Below, in pieces: positions 41,681 through 51,708 of a stretch of 64,000 nucleotides of DNA. The first letter of the stretch is position 1; the number at the start of each line of letters is the position of its first letter. A program made the translations under genes and the position numbers. Origin of the DNA: HXMU1420-2 sp034670145 (GTDB lineage: Bacteria > Pseudomonadota > Alphaproteobacteria > Rhodobacterales > Rhodobacteraceae); contig JAXMOA010000002.1 in assembly GCA_034670145.1 (NCBI GenBank), forward strand, positions 248,001 to 312,000, given 5' to 3'. The notes beneath the pieces are model-generated. The model was not told where the DNA came from and searched no databases. It worked only from the letters and a program-made list of their open reading frames with translations.

Positions 41681-42973
41681 GTGGCAAATGTGGTCGTAGT
41701 CGGCGCGCAGTGGGGCGATGAGGGCAAAGGTAAGATTGTCGATTGGCTGAGTGAGCGGGCGGATGTGATTGCGCGCTTTCAGGGCGGTCACAATGCGGGC
41801 CATACTTTGGTGATTGATGGTGCGGTCTATAAGCTGCATGCCTTGCCGTCCGGCGTGGTGCGCGGTGGCAAGCTGAGCGTGATCGGCAATGGTGTGGTGC
41901 TGGACCCCTGGCACCTGATGGAAGAGATCGCGACCATACGCGGGCAGGGCATTGAGATTTCGCCCGAGACGCTGATGATTGCAGAGAACACGCCCCTGAT
42001 CCTGCCGATTCACGGCGAATTGGACCGGGCGCGCGAACAGCAGAATGCGGTGGCCAAGATTGGCACCACCGGGCGCGGAATCGGGCCGGCCTATGAGGAC
42101 AAGGTGGGGCGGCGCTCGGTTCGGGTGGCGGATCTGGCGGATGCGGCGACGCTGGAGCTGCGGGTGGATCGGGCGTTGGTGCATCACGATGCGTTGCGCC
42201 GTGGTCTGGGCCTGCCGGAGGTGGACCGGGACGCGCTGATTGAGGCGTTGAATGCGATTGCGCCGCAGATTCTGGAATACTCGGCGCCGGTGTGGAAGAT
42301 TCTGAACGAGAAGCGCCGGGCCGGGAAGCGGATCTTGTTCGAGGGGGCGCAGGGCGCGTTGCTGGACATTGATTTCGGCACCTATCCGTTTGTGACCTCG
42401 TCCAATGTGATTGCCGGGCAGGCGGCGACCGGTGTCGGGGTTGGACCCGGGGCGATTGATTTTGTTCTGGGCATTGTGAAGGCCTATACCACCCGTGTGG
42501 GTGAAGGGCCGTTTCCGACCGAGCTGCTGGATGATGACGGCCAGCGACTGGGCGAGCGGGGCCATGAGTTTGGCACCACCACCGGGCGCAAGCGGCGGTG
42601 TGGCTGGTTTGATGCCTGTCTGGTGCGTCAGACCTGTGCCACCTCGGGGATGAACGGGATTTCGCTGACCAAGCTGGATGTGCTGGATGGGTTTGAGACC
42701 CTGAAGATCTGTGTCGGCTATGAGCTGGACGAGGAGCGGTTGGATTATCTGCCGACGGCTGCGGACAGCCAGGCGCGGTGCACGCCGATCTACGAAGAGA
42801 TTGCGGGCTGGTCCGAATCGACCGAAGGCGCGCGCAGCTGGGCGGATTTGCCGGCGAATGCGATCAAATATGTGCGTCGGATCGAAGAGTTGATCCAATG
42901 TCCTGTTGCCATGGTGTCGACCTCGCCCGAGCGGGAGGATACGATTTTGGTGACGGATCCGTTTGCGGATTAA
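41681..42973 (+). CDS. purA: Adenylosuccinate synthetase
   Basis: PurA makes adenylosuccinate from IMP and aspartate using GTP. The 430-residue protein begins GAQWGDEGKGKIVD (GTP-binding loop with catalytic Asp and His), has FQGGHNAGHTLVIDG and the IMP-binding IGTTGRGIGPAYEDK, and ends with the guanine-binding TKLDVLDGFETLKIC and typical C-terminal blocks. It starts with GTG at 41681, with GGAGG eight bases upstream. The DUF2842 gene follows 49 bp later on the same strand. Confidence 0.97.
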   Translation: MANVVVVGAQWGDEGKGKIVDWLSERADVIARFQGGHNAGHTLVIDGAVYKLHALPSGVVRGGKLSVIGNGVVLDPWHLMEEIATIRGQGIEISPETLMIAENTPLILPIHGELDRAREQQNAVAKIGTTGRGIGPAYEDKVGRRSVRVADLADAATLELRVDRALVHHDALRRGLGLPEVDRDALIEALNAIAPQILEYSAPVWKILNEKRRAGKRILFEGAQGALLDIDFGTYPFVTSSNVIAGQAATGVGVGPGAIDFVLGIVKAYTTRVGEGPFPTELLDDDGQRLGERGHEFGTTTGRKRRCGWFDACLVRQTCATSGMNGISLTKLDVLDGFETLKICVGYELDEERLDYLPTAADSQARCTPIYEEIAGWSESTEGARSWADLPANAIKYVRRIEELIQCPVAMVSTSPEREDTILVTDPFAD

Positions 42974-43022
42974 GCTGTTTGTCGCGTGCGCGTGACCTGG
43001 ATGTGAAAGGCGACCCTCTGCG

Positions 43023-43259
43023 ATGACCCTGTCTTATAAAGCACGCCGGCGACTCTCTGCCTTGATCCTGTTGGTGGGATTGCCGGTCTATATTGTTCTG
43101 GCTGTGACGATTTTGAATTGGCTGGGGCGGCCGCCCATTCTGGTCGAGCTGTTGGTCTATGTGGTGCTGGGCGTTTTATGGGCCTTGCCGTTCAAGATGG
43201 TGTTCAAAGGTGTGGGGCAGGCCGATCCGGATGCCCCGCAACAGGATGAGCGCGACTGA
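43023..43259 (+). CDS. DUF2842 small membrane protein
   Basis: The 78-residue protein has the DUF2842 pattern: a basic start MTLSYKARRRLSALILLVGLPVYIV, one N-terminal membrane helix, a short loop NWLGRPPILVE, and a second helix LLVYVVLGVLWALPFKMVFKGVG, then an acidic tail. The function is unknown; it is common next to purA in Rhodobacteraceae as far as I recall. It follows purA closely and probably shares its transcript. Confidence 0.85.
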   Translation: MTLSYKARRRLSALILLVGLPVYIVLAVTILNWLGRPPILVELLVYVVLGVLWALPFKMVFKGVGQADPDAPQQDERD

Positions 43260-43288
43260 GACGCGTGCTTGTGGCGTGATGGCAGGCC

Positions 43289-44407
43289 TCAGTAGCCGGT
43301 CATTTCCAGATAGCCCCGGCCCTGGTGGCTGCCGGTGACGGTGACCGGGCCCTCCCAATAGGGAAATGAGACCTCCATCCAGCTGTTGGGATTGATGGCC
43401 TGGATGGTGACATCCGTTGCCGGGGTGCTGAGCCCCTCGATCTGCTGTGCCGGCAGGCGCAGGCGCCAGCGGGTGGGCAGGCGGCGTCCGGCGACGGTAT
43501 GGGTGTCCTGTGGGTCCAGTTGCAGTTGCCCGTTTGGCAGTGCCAGGGTGTGCCCCTGTGGCGTTATCCATGTGCCGGAGGTGAAATCGCCCGTGTCGCC
43601 GCGCAGGCGGAAGGCCATGAGGCGGTCGCCGCTCGCGAAGCTGAGCGAGAACCAGTCCCAGCCGGATTGATCCGAGGCCAGTGGTTGGGAGGACCATTCG
43701 CGGTCGAACCAGCCCTGGCCGGTGACGGGGATGGGTAGCGCGGGCTCTGCGCCCGGTTCGGGCGGCAGGGTGAGGGTGCCGGTGATCTGGTAGTGCGGTT
43801 GGGAGTAGTAATAGCTGGTCTGCCCCGAGGCGGATTTGGTCGACAGCCCGTTGGTGCCGTGAAAGACCAGCGGGCCGTCTGCCTGGAGGGTGAGGCTGTA
43901 GGCGAAGTTTTCGGCCTGGGTGGAGAGGTGCAGCCTGTCGAGGTCTGGCCCGGACATGTGCCAATCGTCGATCCAGGCGCGGAAGGGGGAGGCGGTGACG
44001 CCGGCCTGTCCGATGCCGCCGCGGGCCAGTTTCTCGGCCACGTGATGTTGGGTCTGGGTGGTGAGCGCGGCGTGGGCCATCCAGATTTGCGGATTTTGCC
44101 AGCCTTCGGGATCCTGCGGGGCGAGGGCGGAGCGGAAGAGGGTCCATTGGATGCCATAGTCCTGCCCCTGAGCGTCGCGCAGGTTGGCGGTGAGGTACCA
44201 CCATTCGATGCGGAAGGTCGGATGGGCGGCGTGATCAGTGGGGAAGTCGAAACGGTAGCCCGGTTGCGGGATGTCAAACCCGGCGGCGTCTGTGCCGAGA
44301 CCGGCAAAGCCCTGGGCCCGCAGCGGGCTGGCCAGAAAGGGTGCAGCCAGGGGTGCGGCCAGGGGAGCGGCGAGCAGGCGGAGCATTTTGCGTCGGTTAA
44401 CGGTCAT
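43289..44407 (-). CDS. AttH-like/lipocalin-type (carotenoid 1,2-hydratase-like) exported protein
   Basis: The 372-residue product has a Tat-like start (NRRKMLRLLAAPLAAPLAAPFLASPLRAQG) with a hydrophobic stretch, so it is probably exported. The mature part shows the AttH/CrtC-like lipocalin repeat: FRIEWWYLTANLRDAQGQDYGIQWTLFRS split around short loops, DWHMSGPD, GLSTKSASGQTSYYYSQPHYQITGTL and DWFSLSFASGDRLMAFRLR. In Agrobacterium, AttH belongs to an ABC transporter operon, which matches the FtsX permease and ATPase immediately upstream. It overlaps the permease gene by 11 bases. Ligand and role are unknown. Confidence 0.85.
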   Translation of the reverse strand: MTVNRRKMLRLLAAPLAAPLAAPFLASPLRAQGFAGLGTDAAGFDIPQPGYRFDFPTDHAAHPTFRIEWWYLTANLRDAQGQDYGIQWTLFRSALAPQDPEGWQNPQIWMAHAALTTQTQHHVAEKLARGGIGQAGVTASPFRAWIDDWHMSGPDLDRLHLSTQAENFAYSLTLQADGPLVFHGTNGLSTKSASGQTSYYYSQPHYQITGTLTLPPEPGAEPALPIPVTGQGWFDREWSSQPLASDQSGWDWFSLSFASGDRLMAFRLRGDTGDFTSGTWITPQGHTLALPNGQLQLDPQDTHTVAGRRLPTRWRLRLPAQQIEGLSTPATDVTIQAINPNSWMEVSFPYWEGPVTVTGSHQGRGYLEMTGY

Positions 44408-46816
44408 GGGAGAACACCTGAAGCAGGGCGGCCGGAGACATGCGCAGCAGTTTGCGGGCGGGCAGGATGGCGGCGAGCGCTCCGGCGAGGATGGCGAGCC
44501 CCATCAGCCCCAGCCAGTCCAGCGGGAAGAGGTGCATGGGCAGGCGCCAGCCGAAGGCCTCGACATTGACCACGGCGAGCAGGAGCCAGGCCAGCGCGAG
44601 GCCGAGGGGCAGGGCTGCGAGGGCGGTGAGGGCCGCCAGCCCGCAGCTGCGCAGCAGTTCGAGCCAGGCCAGCTGTCGGCGGCTGATGCCCAGGGCCCAG
44701 ACCGGCGCCAGCTGCGGCAGGCGGGCGGACCAGAGGGTGAGCAGGCTGGTCAGGATGGCAAAGCCGGCGACGCCCAGTGTCAGCACGTTGAGGGCGCCGG
44801 TGACCAGAAAGGTGCGTTCGAAAATCTCTAGCGACAGGGCCTTGAGGCGTCTTTGGTCGATGATGGCGTCGGCGGGCAGATCGAAGGTCTGGCGCAGTTG
44901 GCGGGTCAGCTGGGGGATCTGGCTGCGGTCGATGCGGATGCCCATTTGCTGGCCCGGCAGGTTGGGGAATTGCCGGGTCAGGTGGGACAGGCCGGTGATG
45001 GCCTGGGCGCGGGGGTTGCCGTAGTCGGAATAGACGCCGACGATGGGGGCGCTTTGGCTGTTGGGCAGGGGCAGCGTGTCGCCGATCCAGAGGTTGGCAC
45101 TGCGGGCGAGCTGTTCGTTGATGAGCACGGCGCCGGTTTGCAATTGGTCCCAGGGGCTGGCGGTGGCGGCGAGCAGGGGCCAGTTGTCGCGGTAGGTGGC
45201 GTGGTCGGTGATGCCGTAGATGCGCCCGGGTTGATTGGCCAATTGGATATCGACCGAGCGTCGCGGCAGGATGGCGTCGACACGGGGGGAGAGCCAGGCG
45301 GTGATCTCTTGCGCCTGACGGTCAGAGCGGGCGGTCAGGTAGAGCTCGGCGGCGAGGCGTTGGTCAAGCCAGCCGGTGAAGGTGAGCCGGAAGCTGGAGA
45401 CCATGGTGGTGACGCCGATGTTGGTGGCCAGGGCGAGCAGGAGGGCCATGAGCGCGAGCGAGAGGCCGGGTAGCTGGGCCGACATATCGGACCAGACCCA
45501 TTGGCTGAGCGGGCTGCGCGCGCGCTGGGCGATGCGGGTGAGGATCAGGCGCAGGAGCGCGGGCAGGGTCAGCGCCGCGCCCAGCAGCAGCCCGGCGATG
45601 GCGGCCAGTCCGGCCAGCAGGCCTCCGAAGCTGAGGGCGGTCAGCCCGGCGGCGGCAAGGGCGATGCCGAGGACGCTCATGAGACGGATCTGGCGGGCGG
45701 CGGCGCTGGCCCAGCGGTCTGGTCCGGTGGCGGCGAGGAGCGGCAGGCTGCGCAGGCGGATCAGACCTTGTGCGCCAGCGGTGAGCGCGCCGATGAGGGC
45801 CATGGCCATGCCGCCGAAGACCCAAGAGCCGCGCAGTTGCAGAGTGGTGTCGACCTGTGCGCCATAGAGGCCGCGCAGGGAGGCGGACACATCCGGCAGC
45901 AGTGCAGCGGCCAGGCCATAGCCCAGGGCCAGCCCCAGCAGCCCGGACAGCAGCGCCAGGGCCACCAGCTCGGCCAGGACCAGGCGGGTCAGCACTGGCA
46001 GGGGCAGCCCGAGGGCGCGCAGGGTGCGGAAGGTGGCGCGGCGCTCTTCGAAGGCGAGGCCCGAGACCCCGTGGATGACAAAGAGGCCGACGGCAAAGGC
46101 AAGCATGCCGAAGGCCGTCAGGTTGAGGTGGAAACTGTCGGTGAGGCGGCTGGTGTCGGGGCTGTCGGGTTGGGTTTCGGTTGCGCCGGGCAGCAGGCTG
46201 GTGAGGGGCGGTGCGTTTGCGGGCACGGGCCCGGTGCGCAGGAGCTGGTCGATTTCGCCCTGGCGGTTGAGCAGGCGCTCGGCGGTGGCGATATCGGTGA
46301 GGATGCGCCCCGGCGGGACGGCCTGGTGCGTGATGACCGGGGGCAGATCTGACCGGTTGGCAAGCTGGCGGGCGATATCGGGTTGGGCCAGCAGGCGGCC
46401 CGGTGCGGTGAGCAGGTCAGCCGGCGTGAGGGGTTGGGACGCAGCAGAGCCTGCATCTGTGTCGTCATTGGCTGGCGCGGCGAGCCCGGGCCAGGACAAC
46501 AGGTCGATGCCCAGCAGCGGCAGGGGGCCGTCCGGTGTCTGGATGCGCCCCTGGAGGCGTGGGGTGACGGGATACCCGGCGCGGCGCAGGGCGGCGTATT
46601 CCTCCAGCAGGATCGGCCCGGAGGGGCGGGTGATCACCGGCTGTGCGGCAGATTGCAACGTGGCGGCGGCGCTGGCGTAGCTGTTGCGGGCCTCGGCGTT
46701 GATGGCCTGCACCGCAGACCAGAGCGCCGTTGCCAGCGCCAGCCCGAGCACCAGCGTCACCAATTGGCCCGGCCGGTGGCGCCAGTGGGACAGCAGGGCG
46801 ATCAGGGCGGTGCGCC

Positions 46817-46820
<4 letters not shown>
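44397..46820 (-). CDS. FtsX-like ABC transporter permease (YbbP/AttFG type)
   Basis: The 807-residue inner-membrane protein has an N-terminal helix (LVTLVLGLALATALWSAVQAI), a large extracytoplasmic domain, and two FtsX-type membrane blocks, one around LAFAVGLFVIHGVSGLAFEERRATFRTLRALGL divided by its helices, and one at the C-terminus with LTLGVAGFAILTSLLTLWSA and LAILAGALAAILPARKLLRMSPA. That layout fits YbbP- or AttG-like permeases that extract lipophilic cargo from the membrane. It overlaps the ATPase stop by four bases and the lipocalin gene by 11 bases, giving a tight three-gene operon. Confidence 0.87.
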
Positions 46821-47461
<641 letters not shown>

Positions 47462-47659
47462 GGTGGGCCCATTGCATTTGGAGCGGGTTTGCGGGAAAGC
47501 TCGGGTCTAGAGAAACATCTGGCCGGGGGCGTGGTCTGTCACGGTTTTGGTGCGGCTGAAGGGTGACTTAGTCTGTGGCGGTGTGCAATCCAGCAAACCG
47601 ACGCAGATGCAGGGCCTGCGGCGGGTTGGGTTTCAAAATGGAGGCAAAGGGTCGACGCG

Positions 47660-48088
47660 ATGGCAATGCATGCGCAGATTTTATGGGGCTCGTTTTACCT
47701 GGCGCTGTGCTGCCTGTTGCACGTGGGTTTCCTGGCTGTGACGGTCGAGACCTTGCATTTTCTGGATCACAAGCAGGTGCGGCCCCGGTTGATGCGGGTG
47801 TTTGGTATTCTGCTGGGCAGTTTTCTGGCGATTGTGGCGGCCCATACGACGCAGGTCTGGTTGTGGGCCTGGGCGTTGCAGGGGGTTGAACAGTTGCAGG
47901 ACTGGAATTCGGCGGTTTATTTCTCGCTCGTGACCTATACGTCGCTGGGATATGGCGATTTGGTTCTGGGGCCGGGTGCGCGGATTTTCGGAGCCTTTGC
48001 GTCGGTGGCCGGTTTGCTGAGCTTTGGGATGAGCACGGCATTTTTGGTGGCTTTGATGTCGCGGATGTTGAAGGGCTGGATCTCTTGA
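47660..48088 (+). CDS. Small potassium-channel-like protein (Ion_trans_2)
   Basis: The 142-residue membrane protein has a hydrophobic N-terminus (FYLALCCLLHVGFLAVTV), a second helix (FGILLGSFLAIVAAHTTQVWLWAWAL), a pore helix and selectivity filter YFSLVTYTSLGYGDLVLG (TxGYGD-like, residues about 88-102), and a final helix (GAFASVAGLLSFGMSTAFLVALM). That matches the ion channel-2 family. The ATG at 47660 is preceded by AAAGGG. It has its own terminator and is probably monocistronic, divergent from the ABC operon. Confidence 0.85.
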   Translation: MAMHAQILWGSFYLALCCLLHVGFLAVTVETLHFLDHKQVRPRLMRVFGILLGSFLAIVAAHTTQVWLWAWALQGVEQLQDWNSAVYFSLVTYTSLGYGDLVLGPGARIFGAFASVAGLLSFGMSTAFLVALMSRMLKGWIS

Positions 48089-48115
48089 CCTGGTCGTCTG
48101 TCGGCATGTGGGGCA

Positions 48116-48158
48116 GGGCCTGACGTTGCCCGTGTGGGAACAAGTCAGGCCCGTTTTG
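48116..48158 (+). terminator. Terminator-like hairpin after the channel gene
   Basis: GGGCCTGAC (48116-48124) pairs with GTCAGGCCC (48144-48152) around a 19-base loop, followed by GTTTTG and, a few bases on, another TCTTTTTG. It lies 28 bp after the channel stop. Confidence 0.7.
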
Positions 48159-48185
48159 CGCTCTTTTTGATCTGAAGCGGCGCGG

Positions 48186-49160
48186 TTATTGGCCCGTGTA
48201 GATGCGGCCCCAGTCCCGGGCCATGTCGATGATGAGCCACCCCATATCGGGGCCTTTGTCCAGACCATCGACCAGCTGGCCGATGTGGCTGTCGCGGTCA
48301 TAGGCATACTCGCGCTCGGCATCTGTGTGGTGCACGATCAGCCCCAGGCGCGGCCCGTCGCCGGCGGTGGTCCATTGCAGCATGGCAAAATCACCGTCGG
48401 AGTTTCCGCCTGCGATAATGGGGCGGCGGCCGATGATGCGTTCGATATTGATCGGCTTGCCTTCCTTGTCATCGACAAAGCCGATGGCGGGGCTTTTGAC
48501 GATTGTGGGGGTGCCGTCAATGATCTGGTATTCGGTTTCGGTGTAGGTGCCGATCACCTGTTCGGGGGGGATGCCGTAGGCGTCCTGGGCAAAGACGCGC
48601 ATGAAGTGGATGCCGCCGCCGGAGACGATATAGGTCTTGAAGTCTTCGTCGCGCAGGTAGCGCAGCAATTCGACCATGGGCTGATAGGTCATCTGGTCAT
48701 AGCGCAGGCCGGTTTCGGGGTGGGTGGATGTCTCTAACCATTCGCTGACGCGGGCCTGGAAGCGGTCGACGGGCATGCCGGCGTGGGACAGGGTCAGAAC
48801 CTGGATGATCGCATCCTTGCCGCCGCTGATGACGCCTTTGTAGTCGCGTGCGGCCGCGGCCTTGAGCGCGTCGGAGGTCAGGATGGAGGGGTCTTCCTGG
48901 GCCATGGTCGCGATGCTGTCGATGGCAAAGAAAAGCTGAAAATACATGGGCTGTTCGGCCCAGAGCGTGCCGTCATTGTCGAATGTGGCGATGCGCTCGG
49001 CCGGTGTGACGTAGGTGGAGGAGGCGGGATCTGTGACGCTGTCGACAAAGCGGATGATCTGCGATTTGGCGTCTGTGTCTGTCCAGGATGGCAGCGGGTC
49101 TGCGAAGGCGGCGTTGCTGGCCAACACCAGAGAGAGGGCTGCGAGGGTGGATTTGAGCAT
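48186..49160 (-). CDS. Exported HAD-superfamily phosphatase
   Basis: The 324-residue product has a signal peptide (cleavage after NAAFAD) and a HAD core: motif I ATFDNDGTLW (nucleophile Asp and acid Asp), motif II TYIVSGGG, a lysine in IVKSPAIGFVDDKEGK, and motif IV IIAGGNSDGDFAML with paired acidic residues. A helical cap lies between motifs I and II. It should therefore hydrolyse a phosphate ester in the periplasm. The start has AAAAAAGGAGCG. It lies 84 bp downstream of sulfatase B on the same strand, separated by an intrinsic terminator. The substrate is unknown. Confidence 0.87.
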   Translation of the reverse strand: MLKSTLAALSLVLASNAAFADPLPSWTDTDAKSQIIRFVDSVTDPASSTYVTPAERIATFDNDGTLWAEQPMYFQLFFAIDSIATMAQEDPSILTSDALKAAAARDYKGVISGGKDAIIQVLTLSHAGMPVDRFQARVSEWLETSTHPETGLRYDQMTYQPMVELLRYLRDEDFKTYIVSGGGIHFMRVFAQDAYGIPPEQVIGTYTETEYQIIDGTPTIVKSPAIGFVDDKEGKPINIERIIGRRPIIAGGNSDGDFAMLQWTTAGDGPRLGLIVHHTDAEREYAYDRDSHIGQLVDGLDKGPDMGWLIIDMARDWGRIYTGQ

Positions 49161-49190
49161 GATCGCTCCTTTTTTCAGGTCGGAGAGTCC

Positions 49191-49219
49191 AAAAGGGCCG
49201 CCGTATGATGCGGCGGCCC
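49191..49219 (-). terminator. Intrinsic terminator between sulfatase B and the HAD gene (minus strand)
   Basis: On the minus strand GGGCCGCCG (49219-49211) pairs with CGGCGGCCC (49203-49195) around a seven-base loop, followed by TTTT. It lies about 26 bp after the sulfatase stop and 30 bp before the HAD start, so it should limit read-through into the HAD gene. Confidence 0.85.
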
Positions 49220-49244
49220 AGGGGTATTTTTATGGTGGCGTCGA

Positions 49245-50846
49245 TTACTTGGATCCGACGCTGTTCAGGATCATGTCGGACGCGTCACCAATGGTGAAGC
49301 TGCCGGGTTTCTGGCGCGGTGGATATTCTTCGAATGTGGCCAGGAAATCGCCAACAAAGGCCGCGGCAGGCAACAGCAGGTAGGCGCGGTCGATGTACCA
49401 ATCCCAATAGGTGTTGGACGTGATTGTGGCGCGTTCGTAAGGGTCGCGGCGCAGGTTGAACAACAGCGGGATGCGCAGCGGTGTCCAGGGCTCTGCCCAG
49501 GCGCGCAGGGTCTGTGGATAGCGATGCTCGAGGAAGATCGCCTTCCAGTCGCCGTAGCGCAGCGCCGTCAGGTCGCCATCGTCAGAGAAATAGAAGATCT
49601 CTTGGCGAGGGGTGTCGTCGGCGTTGCCCAGCAGGTAGTCGAGCGAGTTGTAACCATCCAGGTGGACCTTGTAGTCGCGACCACCGCCCACTTCGGCAAC
49701 GGTGACACCTGTGAGGAGGTCCTCTTTGATGGTGTCATTACCGGCCATGGCGAGGAAGGTTGGCAGCCAGTCCATGTGGTGCATGATGGCGTTGGAAACG
49801 CGTCCGGCCTCGATGTTGCCGGGCCAGCGCACCATGGCGGGCACGCGGAAGGCGCCTTCCCAGTTTGTGTTTTTCTCGCCGCGGAACGGTGTCATGGCCG
49901 CATCGGGCCAGGTGTTCATGTGCGGGCCGTTGTCGGTGGAGTAGAACACGAAGGTTTCGTCTGCGATGCCCAGTTCGTCGATCAGGTCGAGGAACATGCC
50001 GATATGAATGTCATGTTCGACCATACCGGCCTGGTATTCATCCAGGTGACGGCCTGCGATCTCGTCCGCTTTGAGGCGCATTTCGTCTTTGACGTGGGTG
50101 CGGAAGTGCATGCGCGTGCCGCTCCACCAGACGAACCATGGCACGCCTTCTTCTTCTTTGCGCTTGATGAAGTCGAGTGCGGCGGCGACGGTTTCTTCGT
50201 CAACGGTTTCCATGCGCTTTTTGGTCAGCGGGCCGGTGTCTTCGATGGTGCCATCGGCCGAGGATTTGATCACACCGCGCGGGCCGAATTTTTCGCGGAA
50301 CTCCGGGCTGGATGGGTAATCTTCGTTTTCGGGCTCTTCCTCGGCGTTGAGGTGGTAGAGGTTGCCGAAAAATTCATCAAAGCCGTTGTTGGTGGGCAAC
50401 ATTTCGTCGCGGTCACCGAGGTGGTTTTTACCGAATTGACCGGTTGCATAGCCTTGTGCCTTGAGCAGGCCGGCGATGGTTGGGTCTTCGATTTTCATAC
50501 CTTCGGTGGCACCGGGCATGCCGACCTTGGACAGGCCGGTGCGGAACACGGATTGACCTGTGATGAAGGAGGAGCGGCCGGCGGTGCAGGATTGCTCACC
50601 GTAATAATCGGTGAAAATCATGCCTTCCTGGGCGATGCGGTCGATGTTTGGCGTGCGGTAGCCCATCATGCCCATGGTATAGGCCGAGATGTTGGACTGG
50701 CCGATATCATCGCCCCAGATGACGAGAATATTGGGTTTTTCACCTTCGGCCCAGGCCGGCAGGGCCAGAGCAACACCCAGAGCGGCAACGGCGAGATGCC
50801 GCAATCCGCTGAAGGGGTGTTTGGTCATTTTGAATTTTGTGATCAT
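49245..50846 (-). CDS. Exported arylsulfatase-like enzyme, paralogue B
   Basis: The 533-residue protein has a signal peptide (cleavage near LPAWAEG) and the same core as paralogue A: NILVIWGDDIGQSNISAYT, EQSCTAGRSSFITGQS with nucleophile Cys87, GKNHLGD, TRMHFRTHVKDE and STDNGPHMNTWPDA. By eye most of the two chains can be aligned without gaps, so they arose by duplication. The C-x-A-x-R motif is kept in both. It starts with ATG at 50846 after AGGGAA. It is followed by a terminator and the HAD gene, and is divergent from the Crp-type gene across 157 bp. The substrate is unknown. Confidence 0.88.
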   Translation of the reverse strand: MITKFKMTKHPFSGLRHLAVAALGVALALPAWAEGEKPNILVIWGDDIGQSNISAYTMGMMGYRTPNIDRIAQEGMIFTDYYGEQSCTAGRSSFITGQSVFRTGLSKVGMPGATEGMKIEDPTIAGLLKAQGYATGQFGKNHLGDRDEMLPTNNGFDEFFGNLYHLNAEEEPENEDYPSSPEFREKFGPRGVIKSSADGTIEDTGPLTKKRMETVDEETVAAALDFIKRKEEEGVPWFVWWSGTRMHFRTHVKDEMRLKADEIAGRHLDEYQAGMVEHDIHIGMFLDLIDELGIADETFVFYSTDNGPHMNTWPDAAMTPFRGEKNTNWEGAFRVPAMVRWPGNIEAGRVSNAIMHHMDWLPTFLAMAGNDTIKEDLLTGVTVAEVGGGRDYKVHLDGYNSLDYLLGNADDTPRQEIFYFSDDGDLTALRYGDWKAIFLEHRYPQTLRAWAEPWTPLRIPLLFNLRRDPYERATITSNTYWDWYIDRAYLLLPAAAFVGDFLATFEEYPPRQKPGSFTIGDASDMILNSVGSK

Positions 50847-51003
50847 GGTTTCCCTCTGATATTCGCTGGTATCTACCGGTTATTGATCAATTTTTCCGGT
50901 TTTGGACTCCAGTATGCGTAAAAATGCTCGGACCATTAGGTGTGGATCCTGGCGGTTACGTAGAAAGGGACCTAGTGCAGTAGCGGGATTTGGATAGTGT
51001 CAA

Positions 51004-51708
51004 ATGATGAAATTGGGTCAAAAATCTGAGTCGTTCGACTGCGCGGAGCTGGACGTGTTTGCGCGGCTGGGCTGGTTGTCGCGGGTGGAGGAGGCGACAC
51101 GTGCGCGGATGTTGGAACAGGTTGAGCTGCGCAGCTATGAAGAGGGCGAGGTTCTGTATCGCATCGGGGATGAAGCCTTTGGGATATATGGTGTTGTCGA
51201 GGGCTGGATTGCGGTGGCCGTGGCTGCGGATGATGGGCGGGAAACCTTGATTCATGCGGCCGGGCCGGGGTTCTGGATTGGGGATCTGGCGCTGTTGTCC
51301 CGGCGCAGGCGACAGGTGGCGGTGACGGCGGTGACACCGGTGCGTGTGTGCAAGGTTTTGGGGGCGCGGGTCGAGACGATGTTGCAGGAAGATCCGGGCC
51401 TTTACCGGGATTTCTATTTCCTGAGCAGTTACAATTTCGGGTTTGCCTTGCAGACGATGGGGGTGGATCGGGTTGTGCCGTCCAAGCGGCGGGTTGCCTT
51501 GCGCCTGCTGGCTCTGGCTGAGGATTGCCCGCAGGCGCAGCCCTGGTTGCCATTGAAGCAAGAGATCCTGGCGGAAGTGATCGGGATTTCGGTGCCGTCG
51601 CTGGGGCGGTCTTTGACCCAGTTGGCAGAGGCGGGGTTGATCGAGACCGGCTATGGCGGGATTCGGCTATGTGATCGGGCCGGTCTGGCGCAATTTGGGC
51701 AGAGCTGA
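51004..51708 (+). CDS. Crp/Fnr-family transcriptional regulator
   Basis: The 234-residue protein has an N-terminal cyclic-nucleotide-binding-like domain (SYEEGEVLYRIGDEAFGIYGVVEGWIAV split at the loop, then GPGFWIGDLALLS) and a C-terminal winged helix-turn-helix, with LKQEILAEVIGISVPSLGRSLTQLAEAGLIE as the recognition region. The Fnr iron-sulfur cysteines are absent, so oxygen sensing by a cluster is unlikely. It is divergent from sulfatase B (157 bp), making that a candidate target. Its 3' end overlaps the convergent deacetylase-like gene by 42 bp. The effector is unknown. Confidence 0.9.
   Translation: MMKLGQKSESFDCAELDVFARLGWLSRVEEATRARMLEQVELRSYEEGEVLYRIGDEAFGIYGVVEGWIAVAVAADDGRETLIHAAGPGFWIGDLALLSRRRRQVAVTAVTPVRVCKVLGARVETMLQEDPGLYRDFYFLSSYNFGFALQTMGVDRVVPSKRRVALRLLALAEDCPQAQPWLPLKQEILAEVIGISVPSLGRSLTQLAEAGLIETGYGGIRLCDRAGLAQFGQS

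Noticed and set aside
50882..50891. ATTGATCAAT between sulfatase B and the Crp-type gene, resembling an Fnr/Crp site
   Set aside because: An Fnr box needs a four-base spacer between half sites, and this palindrome has none; it may be chance in an AT-richer promoter.
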